A stretch of 64,000 nucleotides of DNA, taken from positions 1,302,001-1,366,000 of the forward strand of contig NZ_AMPG01000001.1 of NCBI RefSeq assembly GCF_000299415.1, read 5' to 3'. The notes beneath the pieces are model-generated. The model did not search any database. It saw nothing but the letters and a program-made list of their open reading frames with translations, and was not told where the DNA came from. Position numbers and translations under genes: made by a program. Source of the DNA: Candidatus Microthrix parvicella Bio17-1 (GTDB lineage: Bacteria > Actinomycetota > Acidimicrobiia > Acidimicrobiales > Microtrichaceae). The number at the start of each line of letters is the position of its first letter. Within the stretch, counting starts at the first letter, position 1. This document shows, piece by piece, positions 12,608 through 20,467 of the stretch.

Positions 12608-14142
12608 TTGCCTTGGCGGTAGCCCTGCTGGTCACCACCACAGGCGGCGAGCTGACCCTCGAAGAGGCGTACGCCGCCGACCAACGCACAACGGCGCCTG
12701 TCCAGACCGTCGCGCCGGTGGCCACGCCAAACCACACCGACACCCTGGTGTTGGGCGACGAATTGGCGCTCGCCCTTCCCGCCAACTGGGGCGACCCGGA
12801 CGGCGACGGTCCTGCCACCGGGTCGGTCACGCTGGCTGGAACCGCTTGCGACGACGCCACCAGGCTGTGCGACGACTGGCGTCAGCGGTGGAAGGCGCGC
12901 GTCGATCAGGCGTCACCCGACGTTGTGATGGTGGCAATCCGAAACTGGCAGCCCTTCGACGATACCAACGCCAAGATGGACGTCTTCGATGCGGCTTTGA
13001 CCGAATCGGCGTTCGTCGACGGTATGGATCGGCTGGCGACGGAGCTTGGTGCCGGGCCCACCGCTGACGGCGGCCGCACCGTGGTGTTTCTGACCGCTCC
13101 GAAGCGCAGCGAAGACGGCTCGCTGGACCCTTTCGTTGTGGAACGCACCCGCGAGGCGGCCCGGCAGGTCACCGTCCGGCGCAACGGCGCCGTCCAGGAG
13201 GTCTCCATGGAGCGATTGTGGTGCGGCCCGGTGCGATGCATCGACCAAGCGCGTCTTTACCCTGCGAAGGGCCGGTTCGAGGTGGTCAGCCCCAACGCAG
13301 AGGCATTTGGTACGGCGCTCGCCGGCGTGGCCCGCCGGGCGGTCACCGACCACCTGGCCCGCGAGGCATCAGGCGACCAGCTCCGTGTGCTTTTGGTGGG
13401 CGACTCGGTGGCATGGTCGATCGGCTCCAATTTTCATGGCACCACCAAAGCAGCGGATCAGAAGATTCTGTTGTGGAATCAGGCCGAGTTCGCCTGCTAC
13501 CCGGACCCGGCACCGGGCCCGCGCCTCGGGCTGCCGGGCACCGTCAGCACCGAATGCCCCGATTGGGCCGAGCGCTGGCCCACCTATCTCGACGAGTTCC
13601 AACCTCAGGTCGTCCTCCTCCCGGTCAGTCAGTGGATGATCCTCGACCGCGACGTCGATGGACGACGTATTGCGTTTGACTCCGACGAGATGCGCCGGCG
13701 GATCAAGAAGTACTACGGGCAAACCATCGACGTGATGTCCAAGACCGGCGCGCTCGTGGTGTTGACCACCGTCATCCCCAACGTGGCATCGACCAAGTCC
13801 ATCACGAAGGACGCCGACGTCGCCGAAAGCCAGCGTCGGGAGGTGGCGCTCAACAAGATCATCACCGAGTTGGTGGCCTCCCGTCCCGACGACGCGGCGT
13901 TGATCGACCTGGCCGGTTGGATCTGCGAGGGAACCAAGTGCGCTGAGGAACTCGACGGCGTGCGGCTTCGACCCGACGGCGGCCACTTCTCCTCCGAGAG
14001 CTCACCGCTCGCCGGGGCGTTCCTCACCGAGGAGCTGGAGCGCGTGGCCAAGGAGCGGGGTTTGAGTCCCGACGCCGACGCAACCACAGCCACGACGTCG
14101 TCGTCGTCGAAAACCGCGCCTCCGCCCCCACCAAACGGCTGA
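12598..14142 (+). CDS. SGNH-type C-terminal part of the broken acyltransferase (possible separate product)
   Basis: Open frame of 514 codons from a GTG at 12598. It is most likely the 3' part of the gene above, but could be made on its own. After one hydrophobic segment it has two SGNH-like halves. The first begins TLVLGDELALALPANW and has lost the Ser. The second begins VLLVGDSVAWSIG with the nucleophile Ser and ends with the catalytic-looking DGGHFSSES. The tail is a Thr/Ser/Pro-rich stretch. No Shine-Dalgarno supports independent initiation. Confidence 0.5.
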   Translation: MVPVALAVALLVTTTGGELTLEEAYAADQRTTAPVQTVAPVATPNHTDTLVLGDELALALPANWGDPDGDGPATGSVTLAGTACDDATRLCDDWRQRWKARVDQASPDVVMVAIRNWQPFDDTNAKMDVFDAALTESAFVDGMDRLATELGAGPTADGGRTVVFLTAPKRSEDGSLDPFVVERTREAARQVTVRRNGAVQEVSMERLWCGPVRCIDQARLYPAKGRFEVVSPNAEAFGTALAGVARRAVTDHLAREASGDQLRVLLVGDSVAWSIGSNFHGTTKAADQKILLWNQAEFACYPDPAPGPRLGLPGTVSTECPDWAERWPTYLDEFQPQVVLLPVSQWMILDRDVDGRRIAFDSDEMRRRIKKYYGQTIDVMSKTGALVVLTTVIPNVASTKSITKDADVAESQRREVALNKIITELVASRPDDAALIDLAGWICEGTKCAEELDGVRLRPDGGHFSSESSPLAGAFLTEELERVAKERGLSPDADATTATTSSSSKTAPPPPPNG

Positions 14143-14148
14143 GCGACC

Positions 14149-14730
14149 TCAGCGGCCCGGGGACTTCGTCAGCACCCAGCCGCGTTCAAGCACCTCGGCC
14201 AGCACCTGCGGGTAGATGCGGCGTTCAACGGCCTTGATCCGCTCATGCAGGCTGGCCTCATCGTCACCGGGCAGCACCGGCACCGCCTCCTGAGCGAGAA
14301 TGGGACCCGCGTCCACCTCCAGGGTGGCAACGTGCACGGTGCAACCCGTGACCTTCACCCCTGCGTCAAGAGCGGCTCGCACTGCGTGCCAACCTTTGAA
14401 CGAAGGCAACAGGGCCGGATGGGTGTTGATGATGTTCCCGGGCCGAGCATCAAACGCCGTCTGCGTGAGGATCGTTCCCCATCCAGCCATTGCCACCAGG
14501 TCGATGTCGGCGTCATTCCACGCTGAAACGACCTTGCACGTATAGCCCTCCCGGTCGAAGTCGTCCGAAAAGTCGGTTCGTTCGATCACCTGAAGCGAAA
14601 GGCCATGACGCTGAGCCACCTGCTCGGCTGCACAACGGCGGTCGACCAGCACTGCCGCCACCTCAAGGCCGGATGCCACCATGGCGTCAAGCAGCGTGCC
14701 CGAACCCGAGACCATCACACCAAGCCTCAT
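14149..14730 (-). CDS. purN: Phosphoribosylglycinamide formyltransferase
   Basis: Formylates GAR with 10-formyl-THF, step 3 of purine synthesis. 193 residues. Conserved points are the N-terminal VSGSGTLLDAM phosphate loop, where Thr replaces the usual Asn, INTHPALLPSFKG with the catalytic Asn and His, and VDAGPILAQ with the catalytic Asp. It ends 6 bases from the convergent acyltransferase gene. It is separated from purH, its usual neighbour, by about 3.5 kb of rightward genes. sucD lies 41 bases upstream on the same strand. Confidence 0.94.
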   Translation of the reverse strand: MRLGVMVSGSGTLLDAMVASGLEVAAVLVDRRCAAEQVAQRHGLSLQVIERTDFSDDFDREGYTCKVVSAWNDADIDLVAMAGWGTILTQTAFDARPGNIINTHPALLPSFKGWHAVRAALDAGVKVTGCTVHVATLEVDAGPILAQEAVPVLPGDDEASLHERIKAVERRIYPQVLAEVLERGWVLTKSPGR

Positions 14731-14771
14731 CGGTTGTCACCCGACCTCATACGCTCACCCGGGCGTATCCG

Positions 14772-15668
14772 TTAAAGGTTCTTGACGATCTCAACCATCA
14801 ACTCGCCGCACTCGGTCGGGTTGGCCCCCACCTTCACCCCGGCGGCCTCAAGCGCCTCCATTTTGGCGGCGGCGGTGCCCTTGCCGCCGGAGACGATGGC
14901 ACCGGCGTGCCCCATCTTCTTGCCGGCGGGGGCGGTCTGACCGGCCACGTAGGCCGCCACCGGCTTCGACATGTGCGTAGCGATGTACTCCGCTGCGTCC
15001 TCTTCCGCCGAGCCGCCGATCTCACCGATCATCATGACGGCGGACGTCTGCGGGTCGGCCTCGAAGGCCTCCAGGCAGTCGATGAAGCTGGTGCCCGGCA
15101 CCGGGTCGCCACCAATACCAACGCAGGTGGTGACGCCAATGTTCTGCTGCTGCAACTCGTACAGAGCCTGGTAGGTGAGCGTGCCGGAACGGCTGACGAT
15201 CCCCACCGAAATCTCGCCGTCGACCGGCGCCTTGGCGATGTGACCGGCGGTGATGCCGATGTTGGCCTGGCCGGGGCTGATGAGGCCCGGACAGTTGGGG
15301 CCGAGCAGGCGCACGTCGGGGTGGTCGCGCTTGAGCTTGTTGAAGAACCACGCCTCATCCTGGGCGGGAACACCCTCGGTGATGACGATGATCAGCTTGA
15401 TACCACCCTCGGCGGCCTCCATGACGGCACTCTTCACGCCCGGGGCGGGGATGAAGATACAGGACGTGTCGGCACCGGTCTCGGCGACGGCGTCGGCCAC
15501 CGAGGCGAAGACGGGGATGCCATCGACGTCGGTGCCGGCCTTCTTCGGGTTGGTACCGGCAACCACGTTGGTGCCGTAGTCACGGTTCAGCAGACCGTAG
15601 TAGCGACCGGTCGAGCCGGTGAGGCCCTGGTAGACGACCTTGGTGTTGGAATCGACGAAGATGCTCAT
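14772..15668 (-). CDS. sucD: Succinyl-CoA synthetase alpha subunit
   Basis: 298 residues, normal length. Binds CoA and carries the phosphohistidine. Seen: [29 protein letters not shown] at the N-terminus (CoA-binding fold), [13 protein letters not shown], and [17 protein letters not shown] holding the active His. It completes the TCA enzyme with SucC encoded just upstream and acts on succinyl-CoA and ADP or GDP in the cytoplasm. The ATG at 15668 is 33 bases after the sucC stop. Confidence 0.96.
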   Translation of the reverse strand: MSIFVDSNTKVVYQGLTGSTGRYYGLLNRDYGTNVVAGTNPKKAGTDVDGIPVFASVADAVAETGADTSCIFIPAPGVKSAVMEAAEGGIKLIIVITEGVPAQDEAWFFNKLKRDHPDVRLLGPNCPGLISPGQANIGITAGHIAKAPVDGEISVGIVSRSGTLTYQALYELQQQNIGVTTCVGIGGDPVPGTSFIDCLEAFEADPQTSAVMMIGEIGGSAEEDAAEYIATHMSKPVAAYVAGQTAPAGKKMGHAGAIVSGGKGTAAAKMEALEAAGVKVGANPTECGELMVEIVKNL

Positions 15669-15701
15669 GAGTTCTCAGGTCCCTTGGCTAGTAACTGATG
15701 C

Positions 15702-16850
15702 TCAGGCGCGGGCTGCGGCGAGCTCGACGGCCTTGGCGGCGGCGGACAGCATGGTGGATTCCATCTGCAATGTGTCGCCAAGGTGGGGCTTGAGGATCTC
15801 GCGCCCCTCGTCGGCATTGGTGCCGTCCAAACGCACCACCATCGGATGGGCCAGGTCGATACGACCGAGCGCTTCGATGATGCCGTTGGCCACCTCCTCG
15901 CCGCGGGTGATGCCACCAAAGATGTTGATGAGGATGGACTTCACGCGGGGATCGTTGTCGAGGATGGTCAGCGCCGCGACGAACTTGTCGGCATCTGCGC
16001 CGCCCCCGACGTCAAGGAAGTTGGCGGGGCTTCCGCCCGCCTGGTTGACGACGTCCAGGGTGCTCATCGCCAGGCCGGCGCCGTTGGCGATGATGCCCAC
16101 CGACCCCTCGAGGCCGACGTACTCCAGACCGGCTTCGTGGGCGGCCTCCTCGCGCTCGTCGCGCTCCTGAGTGGCCTCGTAGGCAGCCCATTCATGACGG
16201 AACCCGGCGTTGTTGTCCAGCGTGACCTTGGCGTCAAGGGCATGGACCTCACCGGTGGGCTTGAGGATCAGCGGGTTGATTTCCACCAGGTCGGCGTCGC
16301 CGTCGACGTACGCGGTGTAGAGCTTGCCCAGGATGTCGACCGCACCCTCGGTGGCATCCGGGTTGAGGTTGGCGGCGGCCACCCACGAGCGGATCGTGGC
16401 CTCGTCCAGGCCATCGACGGGATCGATCCAGATTTTGGCGATGGCGTCAGGGTTGTCGTCGGCCACGGTCTCGATCTCGACACCACCCTCAGCGGACAGC
16501 ATGCCGAGGTGGGCCTTCTTGGCCCGATCCAAAGTGAAGCTGGCGTAGTACTCCTCGGCAATGTCGGAGGCAACCTCGATCCACACCACGTTCACGGTGT
16601 GGCCCTTGATGTCCATGCCGATGATGTCGGTGGCGAAGGTGCGCACCTCGTCGGCGTCGTTGGCCAGCTTGATACCGCCCGCTTTACCGCGCCCTCCCAC
16701 CTGCACCTGGGCCTTGACGACCACCGGATAGGTGTTCAGGCGCTCGGCGGCGGCGACGGCGTCCTCGACGGTGGTCACCGCCTCACCGGCCGACACCGGA
16801 ATGTCGAATGAGCCGAAGAACTGCTTGCCCTGATATTCGAAGAGGTCCAC
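15702..16850 (-). CDS. sucC: Succinyl-CoA synthetase beta subunit
   Basis: 382 residues from the GTG at 16850, which has GGAAGG 8 bases upstream. The ATP-grasp domain begins VDLFEYQGKQFFGSFDIPVS and contains VVVKAQVQVGGRGKAGGIKLA; the C-terminal ligase part includes GLAMSTLDVVNQAGG, ANFLDVGGGA and INIFGGITRGEEVANG. It forms the (alpha-beta) enzyme with SucD. An upstream in-frame extension overlaps the hairpin region and is rejected as a start. Confidence 0.95.
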   Translation of the reverse strand: MDLFEYQGKQFFGSFDIPVSAGEAVTTVEDAVAAAERLNTYPVVVKAQVQVGGRGKAGGIKLANDADEVRTFATDIIGMDIKGHTVNVVWIEVASDIAEEYYASFTLDRAKKAHLGMLSAEGGVEIETVADDNPDAIAKIWIDPVDGLDEATIRSWVAAANLNPDATEGAVDILGKLYTAYVDGDADLVEINPLILKPTGEVHALDAKVTLDNNAGFRHEWAAYEATQERDEREEAAHEAGLEYVGLEGSVGIIANGAGLAMSTLDVVNQAGGSPANFLDVGGGADADKFVAALTILDNDPRVKSILINIFGGITRGEEVANGIIEALGRIDLAHPMVVRLDGTNADEGREILKPHLGDTLQMESTMLSAAAKAVELAAARA

Positions 16851-16916
16851 GCGGGAAGCCTTCCAGGAAGCCCGCCCGCCAGGCAATACGACCCCATCAT
16901 CTCGGAGTCCCGGAGG

Positions 16917-16961
16917 GGTGTGGAGGTGTGCCGGTGAATCTCACCGGCACACCTCCACACC
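16917..16961. repeat. Perfect 21-bp inverted repeat with 3-base loop
   Basis: Arms 16917-16937 and 16941-16961 are exact reverse complements around the loop ATC (arm core GTGTGGAGGTGTGCCGGTGA). It sits between sucC and the divergent AbiEi-like gene. The right side continues into direct repeats of CTCTGCTCCACAC. There is no T-run, and it lies upstream of both flanking genes, so a terminator role for them is unlikely. It could be a mobile palindromic repeat or a regulatory structure. Confidence 0.85.
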
Positions 16962-17095
16962 TCTGCTCCACACCTCTGCTCCCTCTCCACACCCCCGCGA
17001 TCCAGGCTGCTCGCCGCCCACGCGCCCCTACCGTGCCGACGTCAACGGGTACCGCGACCCGTGGACGGACGGCTCGCCACCCCCGACCATGCCGG

Positions 17096-18043
17096 ATGGC
17101 TCCTTCACTGCCATCGGCATCTTCCAACAACAGTCGCACTCATGATCAGCGGTGGATGGCCCTCTCACGTGCCCATCGCGTGTTCGGCGCTGCGGAAGCC
17201 GAACCGTTCGGCATCAGCAGTGACGCGCTCCGCCAGAGGGCTGCGACCGGAGGTCTGCAACGAGTGGGTCGAGGTTGGTACGCCCCGGCCGACCGGCCGC
17301 TGACCTGGACCCACCGTGTGGAGTGGGCGACTCGGACTACTGGCGGTGTGGCCAGCCACCGGGCGGCTGCGGTGCTGTGGAAGCTGGAGGGCTTCCGTGC
17401 CTCGAAGCCTGAGGTACTCGTTCCCTTCGAACGACGGGTTCGACCGACGGGCGTCAAGGTGCACCGAACCCGCCGTTGGAGTCCGGCCGGGCACTCCGAA
17501 CGAAACGGCATTGCGGTCGTGGGCCCTGCGGTGCTGATCGGCCAGCTGGCTTCCTACCTGCCCAAGGTGCGGCTTCGTGCGTGCATCGATCAACTGATCC
17601 GCGAGAAGCACCTCACCATGGCGACACTTGCTCGATTTCATGTGGAGACCCCGCTCGGCACGCCCGGCCGGGCCGCTTTGGGCGAGGTCTTGGCGCAGTT
17701 TGTGGAGGACGAGCGGGTGCCGATGAGCGACTTCAGCCGCATGGTTGCCGACCTGCTCGTCGCCGGCGGGCTGACCGAACCCGTGCTCGAGCACAACTTC
17801 TACGACGACGAGGGGCTGATCCAGATGGTCGACCTGGCCTACCCCAACCAGTCCGAAGCGCTGGCCATCGGGCTGGACTCGCTGAGCCATCACCGGGATC
17901 GGGCCACGTTCATCGGCGACCGACGCGCCCGCAACCGGCTGGAGCTACTTGGCATCAAGGTGCTGCTGTTCACCTGGTGGGACTACACCGACGAACCCGA
18001 ACTGCTGGTTGCCCAGGTCCGGAAGGCGTTGTCAGGTCACTGA
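17096..18043 (+). CDS. AbiEi-like antitoxin-domain protein with DUF559-type C-terminus, orphan
   Basis: 315 residues. The N-terminal winged-helix part reads ALSRAHRVFGAAEAEPFGIS then GLQRVGRGWYAP, the plan of AbiEi-type antitoxin domains common in Actinobacteria. The middle carries VASHRAAAVLWKLEG. The C-terminus, from VLEHNFYDDEGLIQMVDLAYP to LLGIKVLLFTWWDYT, resembles the DUF559/Vsr-type nuclease-like fold often fused to it. No AbiEii-type toxin is adjacent. The start is uncertain: ATG 17096 or 17156, neither with a strong Shine-Dalgarno. Function is unproven. Confidence 0.7.
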   Translation: MAPSLPSASSNNSRTHDQRWMALSRAHRVFGAAEAEPFGISSDALRQRAATGGLQRVGRGWYAPADRPLTWTHRVEWATRTTGGVASHRAAAVLWKLEGFRASKPEVLVPFERRVRPTGVKVHRTRRWSPAGHSERNGIAVVGPAVLIGQLASYLPKVRLRACIDQLIREKHLTMATLARFHVETPLGTPGRAALGEVLAQFVEDERVPMSDFSRMVADLLVAGGLTEPVLEHNFYDDEGLIQMVDLAYPNQSEALAIGLDSLSHHRDRATFIGDRRARNRLELLGIKVLLFTWWDYTDEPELLVAQVRKALSGH

Positions 18044-18071
18044 ACGGCAGGGCCGCTGAACGGCAGGGCCG
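18040..18071 (+). repeat. Two tandem copies of a 16-bp unit spanning a stop codon
   Basis: CTGAACGGCAGGGCCG occurs at 18040-18055 and again at 18056-18071. The first copy contains the TGA of the AbiEi-like gene, so this looks like recent slippage at the 3' end. Confidence 0.9.
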
Positions 18072-18145
18072 CCTGAGGGAGCGACGTGACAGGCCGGTAG
18101 AGTCGATCGCGGCAACGTTCGACCGCCACAGCTTCACGGGAAGCA

Positions 18146-18175
18146 GGCGCGCCGGTCCTCCTGGACCGGCGCGCC
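18146..18175. terminator. GC-rich hairpin, candidate terminator of the AbiEi-like gene
   Basis: A 13-bp perfect stem (GGCGCGCCGGTCC pairing with GGACCGGCGCGCC) around the loop TCCT. It lies about 100 bases after the AbiEi-like stop and 72 bases before the SDR gene. No T-tract follows, so intrinsic termination is only possible. Confidence 0.5.
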
Positions 18176-18177
18176 AG

Positions 18178-18231
18178 CCCGTCTCAGCCAACCCCGCCCG
18201 TCTCAGCCAACCCCGCCCGTCTCAGCCACAA
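18178..18231 (+). repeat. 19-bp tandem repeat, 2.8 copies
   Basis: The unit CCCGTCTCAGCCAACCCCG is at 18178-18196 and 18197-18215; a partial third copy (CCCGTCTCAGCCA...) ends near 18231. It directly precedes the SDR gene and its AAGGA ribosome-binding site. Confidence 0.92.
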
Positions 18232-18247
18232 GGAACAGGACCCCCTC

Positions 18248-19018
18248 ATGGAACTCACCGGCAGCCGCATCCTGCTCACCGGCGCCAGCGGCGGCCTGGG
18301 CCAGGCGATCGCCCGGCGGCTCGCCCGCTACGGCGCGCACTTGACCCTGACTGCCCGAAACCGGCCGGCGCTCGACAGCCTGGCCGATGAAACCCGAGGC
18401 ACCGTGGTGGAGGCCGACCTGGCCAAGCGAAGCGATGTACAGAAGTTGGTCAAGATCATCGGCGGGTTCGACGTGATCATCGCCAACGCGGGCGTAGGTG
18501 GCGAAGCCGGCGGTGCCGAACTGGGCGTGAAGGTCATCGATGGTGCGCTCGACGTGAACCTGCGGGCACCGATGGTGCTCAGCGGGGCATTCGCTCAGGC
18601 CTGCATCGCCGCCGGACGCCCCGGACAGATCGTGCTGATCGGATCGCTGTCCGGTCTGGCCCCCACGCCGGACACCTGCCTGTACAACGCCACCAAGTTT
18701 GGTCTTCGAGGGTTTGGCCTCTCGCTGCGCCAAGACCTGGAGGAACACGATGTCGGGGTGACCATGGTGGAGCCCGGCTTCATTCGCGATGCCGGCATGT
18801 TCGCCAACGGCGGCATCAACCTGCCCAAGGGCATCCGCACCAAGTCGCCAAGCGACGTCGCCCAGGCCGTCGAGAAGGCGATCCGCACCAATCCTGCGGA
18901 GCTGTTCGTCGCCCCCTCCGAACTTCGTGCCGTCGTCACGCTGGCAACGGTTGCCCCGGGCATCTCCGAGGCGATCCAGCGTCGAGTCGGCACCAAGCAG
19001 ATGAGGAGTGGCGGGTAG
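18248..19018 (+). CDS. Short-chain dehydrogenase/reductase
   Basis: 256 residues, classical SDR. The cofactor motif TGASGGLG is at 11-18, NAG at 80-82, catalytic Ser133 in IGSLSG, and Tyr146/Lys150 in YNATK. The C-terminal half (MVEPGFIRDAGMFANGG, then SPSDVAQAVEKAI) is like SDRs that act on lipids or ketones, but the substrate cannot be assigned. ATG at 18248 with AAGGA upstream. It converges with the AlaX-type gene, leaving 6 bases between stops. Confidence 0.9.
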   Translation: MELTGSRILLTGASGGLGQAIARRLARYGAHLTLTARNRPALDSLADETRGTVVEADLAKRSDVQKLVKIIGGFDVIIANAGVGGEAGGAELGVKVIDGALDVNLRAPMVLSGAFAQACIAAGRPGQIVLIGSLSGLAPTPDTCLYNATKFGLRGFGLSLRQDLEEHDVGVTMVEPGFIRDAGMFANGGINLPKGIRTKSPSDVAQAVEKAIRTNPAELFVAPSELRAVVTLATVAPGISEAIQRRVGTKQMRSGG

Positions 19019-19024
19019 CTCCCG

Positions 19025-19795
19025 TCAGCTCACCTTGAGGCGCAGGCGCTTGTTGCCCTTGCCCTTTGATTCGGTCTTGGTGATCTCGAAGCGTCCCACC
19101 TCGGCGGTGGAGGCCACGTGCGTGCCTCCGTCTGCCTGACGATCGAGCCCGACGATGTCAACCACCCGAACCTGGGTGACCGATGCCGGAATGAGGTTGA
19201 CCTTGGTGCGGAGGAGGGCCGGGTCAACGTCGGCGGCCCCCCGGTCGAGGAAGCTGACCGTTATGGGCCGGTCGGCCTCCAGTTCGGCGTTGACCGCCGC
19301 GGTCACCTCGTCACGAAACCTTTCCGGCAGCGGACCAAACCCAAAGTCCATTCGAGCGCTGAGCGGTTCCATGTTGCCGCCGGTGGCGGGCACGCCCCAG
19401 CGGTTCCAGATCACCCCGCCCATGACGTGCAACATGGTGTGGGTACGCATGAGGCCATGTCGGCGTGCCCAGTCGATGGTACCGGTCACCGTGGCACCAA
19501 TCGGAGGAACCGCAGCGGCTACCGGGCCCGCACCCCCGGGTTGGAGCGCAAGCGTGTGCCAGAGCAGCTTGCCGTCGCTGCGGACATCGGTGACCAACCA
19601 CCTCACATCGTCCCATTCGATCATGCCGGTGTCGTGGGGCTGACCCCCACCCGTGGCATAAAACACGGTGCGGTCAAGTGCCACACGGTCAGCATCGGTG
19701 GCAATCACCTCCGCAGCCATCGTGCGCTGGTAGGCATCGCGCAGGTACAGCTGGTCGGTCGAAGGCAGCGAGCGCGCGGTTGCCGGTTCCAACAT
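19025..19795 (-). CDS. AlaX-type alanyl-tRNA editing protein with altered zinc site
   Basis: 256 residues, the size of AlaX-M. These trans-acting enzymes hydrolyse mischarged Ser-tRNA(Ala) or Gly-tRNA(Ala). Seen: TVFYATGGGQPHDTG near 43-57 (second-domain signature), the first metal pair MRTHTMLH (His119, His123) and the second metal motif DRQADGGTHVAST. In the usual motif CGGTH the Cys is a zinc ligand; here Asp222 takes its place before His226. I infer an active or modified editing enzyme. The start ATG has no strong Shine-Dalgarno. Confidence 0.85.
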   Translation of the reverse strand: MLEPATARSLPSTDQLYLRDAYQRTMAAEVIATDADRVALDRTVFYATGGGQPHDTGMIEWDDVRWLVTDVRSDGKLLWHTLALQPGGAGPVAAAVPPIGATVTGTIDWARRHGLMRTHTMLHVMGGVIWNRWGVPATGGNMEPLSARMDFGFGPLPERFRDEVTAAVNAELEADRPITVSFLDRGAADVDPALLRTKVNLIPASVTQVRVVDIVGLDRQADGGTHVASTAEVGRFEITKTESKGKGNKRLRLKVS

Positions 19796-19882
19796 GGCCG
19801 TGATGATAACGGCCGAGTTCCGCTATCCGGCCACAGCGGGCAGACTGTGGCGCCCGAGTCATCCCCCAACCGAGGGAGTTCC

Positions 19883-20422
19883 ATGCCGGTCGAGCAACGC
19901 AGCACGTCCAACCAGTTCCGCACCGCCGGTATCGCCATGCTGATGGTGGGCGCCGGCCTGGCGCTGGTGCTGGTGCTGTTTGGTCAAGGCGGTGGCGGCG
20001 AACCATCCACCGTCAGCCTGGGCTCCGACGAGTTTGCCCTTGGACCCGCCGCCCAGCGGGCAGAGTCCATCGCCAAGCAGGGCCCGTTCCTCCTCAGTGA
20101 TGTCTCAGGGCGCGGTCAGACACGCCCGATCGCCGTGAGCCACGAGGGCCCCGAGCCCGAATTCGGCTGGGCGATCTTCGAGGCCAAGGCACCGAACACC
20201 CCGGACAATTGCTTCCTGCGCTGGGACCGCACCATCAAAAGGTTCGTCTCGGAGGAGATCGGCGATTCCGCGGTCTCCGCCGATGCCAGCGGCAAGCGCT
20301 GCGACGACGCCACCTTTCCCCAAAACGGGGAGGGCTTGCGCCAGCTTCCTTGGGAGGTTTCCGACGACGGCATCCTGTTCGTCACGCTCGGCGATACGAA
20401 GCCCACCACCACAACCCCCTGA
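19883..20422 (+). CDS. Membrane-anchored protein of unknown function
   Basis: 179 residues from the ATG at 19883, which has GAGGGAG upstream. A short cytoplasmic N-terminus is followed by one hydrophobic helix (GIAMLMVGAGLALVLVLFG, about residues 17-35). The outer part has two Cys (in DNCFLRW and GKRCDDATF) that could form a disulfide. Its content (GPFLLSDVSGRGQTRPIAVSHEG, then WAIFEAKAP) has no family I recognise. It diverges from the AlaX gene across 87 bases and ends 45 bases from the convergent LLM gene. Confidence 0.75.
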   Translation: MPVEQRSTSNQFRTAGIAMLMVGAGLALVLVLFGQGGGGEPSTVSLGSDEFALGPAAQRAESIAKQGPFLLSDVSGRGQTRPIAVSHEGPEPEFGWAIFEAKAPNTPDNCFLRWDRTIKRFVSEEIGDSAVSADASGKRCDDATFPQNGEGLRQLPWEVSDDGILFVTLGDTKPTTTTP

Positions 20423-20467
20423 CCAGCCTCGTTTGCGTGGGGCTGGACCTTTCGACCGGTCGGTCCG

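Larger units (their letters stand above)
11166..14142 (+). pseudogene. Acyltransferase-3 / SGNH protein gene, frameshifted by a 67-bp tandem duplication
   Basis: The reading frame from 11166 encodes an 84-residue Pro/Ser-rich N-terminus, then an acyltransferase-3 (OafA/YrhL-type) membrane domain: NCLDGIRGLAVLTVVFFH with the conserved His, GVDVFFVLSGFLIS, HYWSLAIEEQFYVVWP, and about ten membrane segments to LEVPIRERRLP. There the 67-bp duplication shifts the frame, and the frame runs as Arg/Gly-rich nonsense to 13067. The SGNH-type extracytoplasmic part continues in another frame to 14142. Removing one repeat copy gives one 969-residue frame. Such proteins O-acylate surface polysaccharides or glycolipids. 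The gene may be inactive, phase-variable, or an assembly product. Confidence 0.8.

Noticed and set aside
12131-12622. 163-codon frame overlapping the acyltransferase membrane region
   Set aside because: Arg/Gly/His-rich off-frame reading of the real membrane domain.
16808-17095. N-terminal extension of the AbiEi-like frame and mirror frames across the hairpin
   Set aside because: The extension consists of the palindrome and simple repeats read in frame on both strands; it has no conservation.
18178-18231. CRISPR array
   Set aside because: The repeat unit is 19 bases with no spacers; it is a simple tandem repeat.
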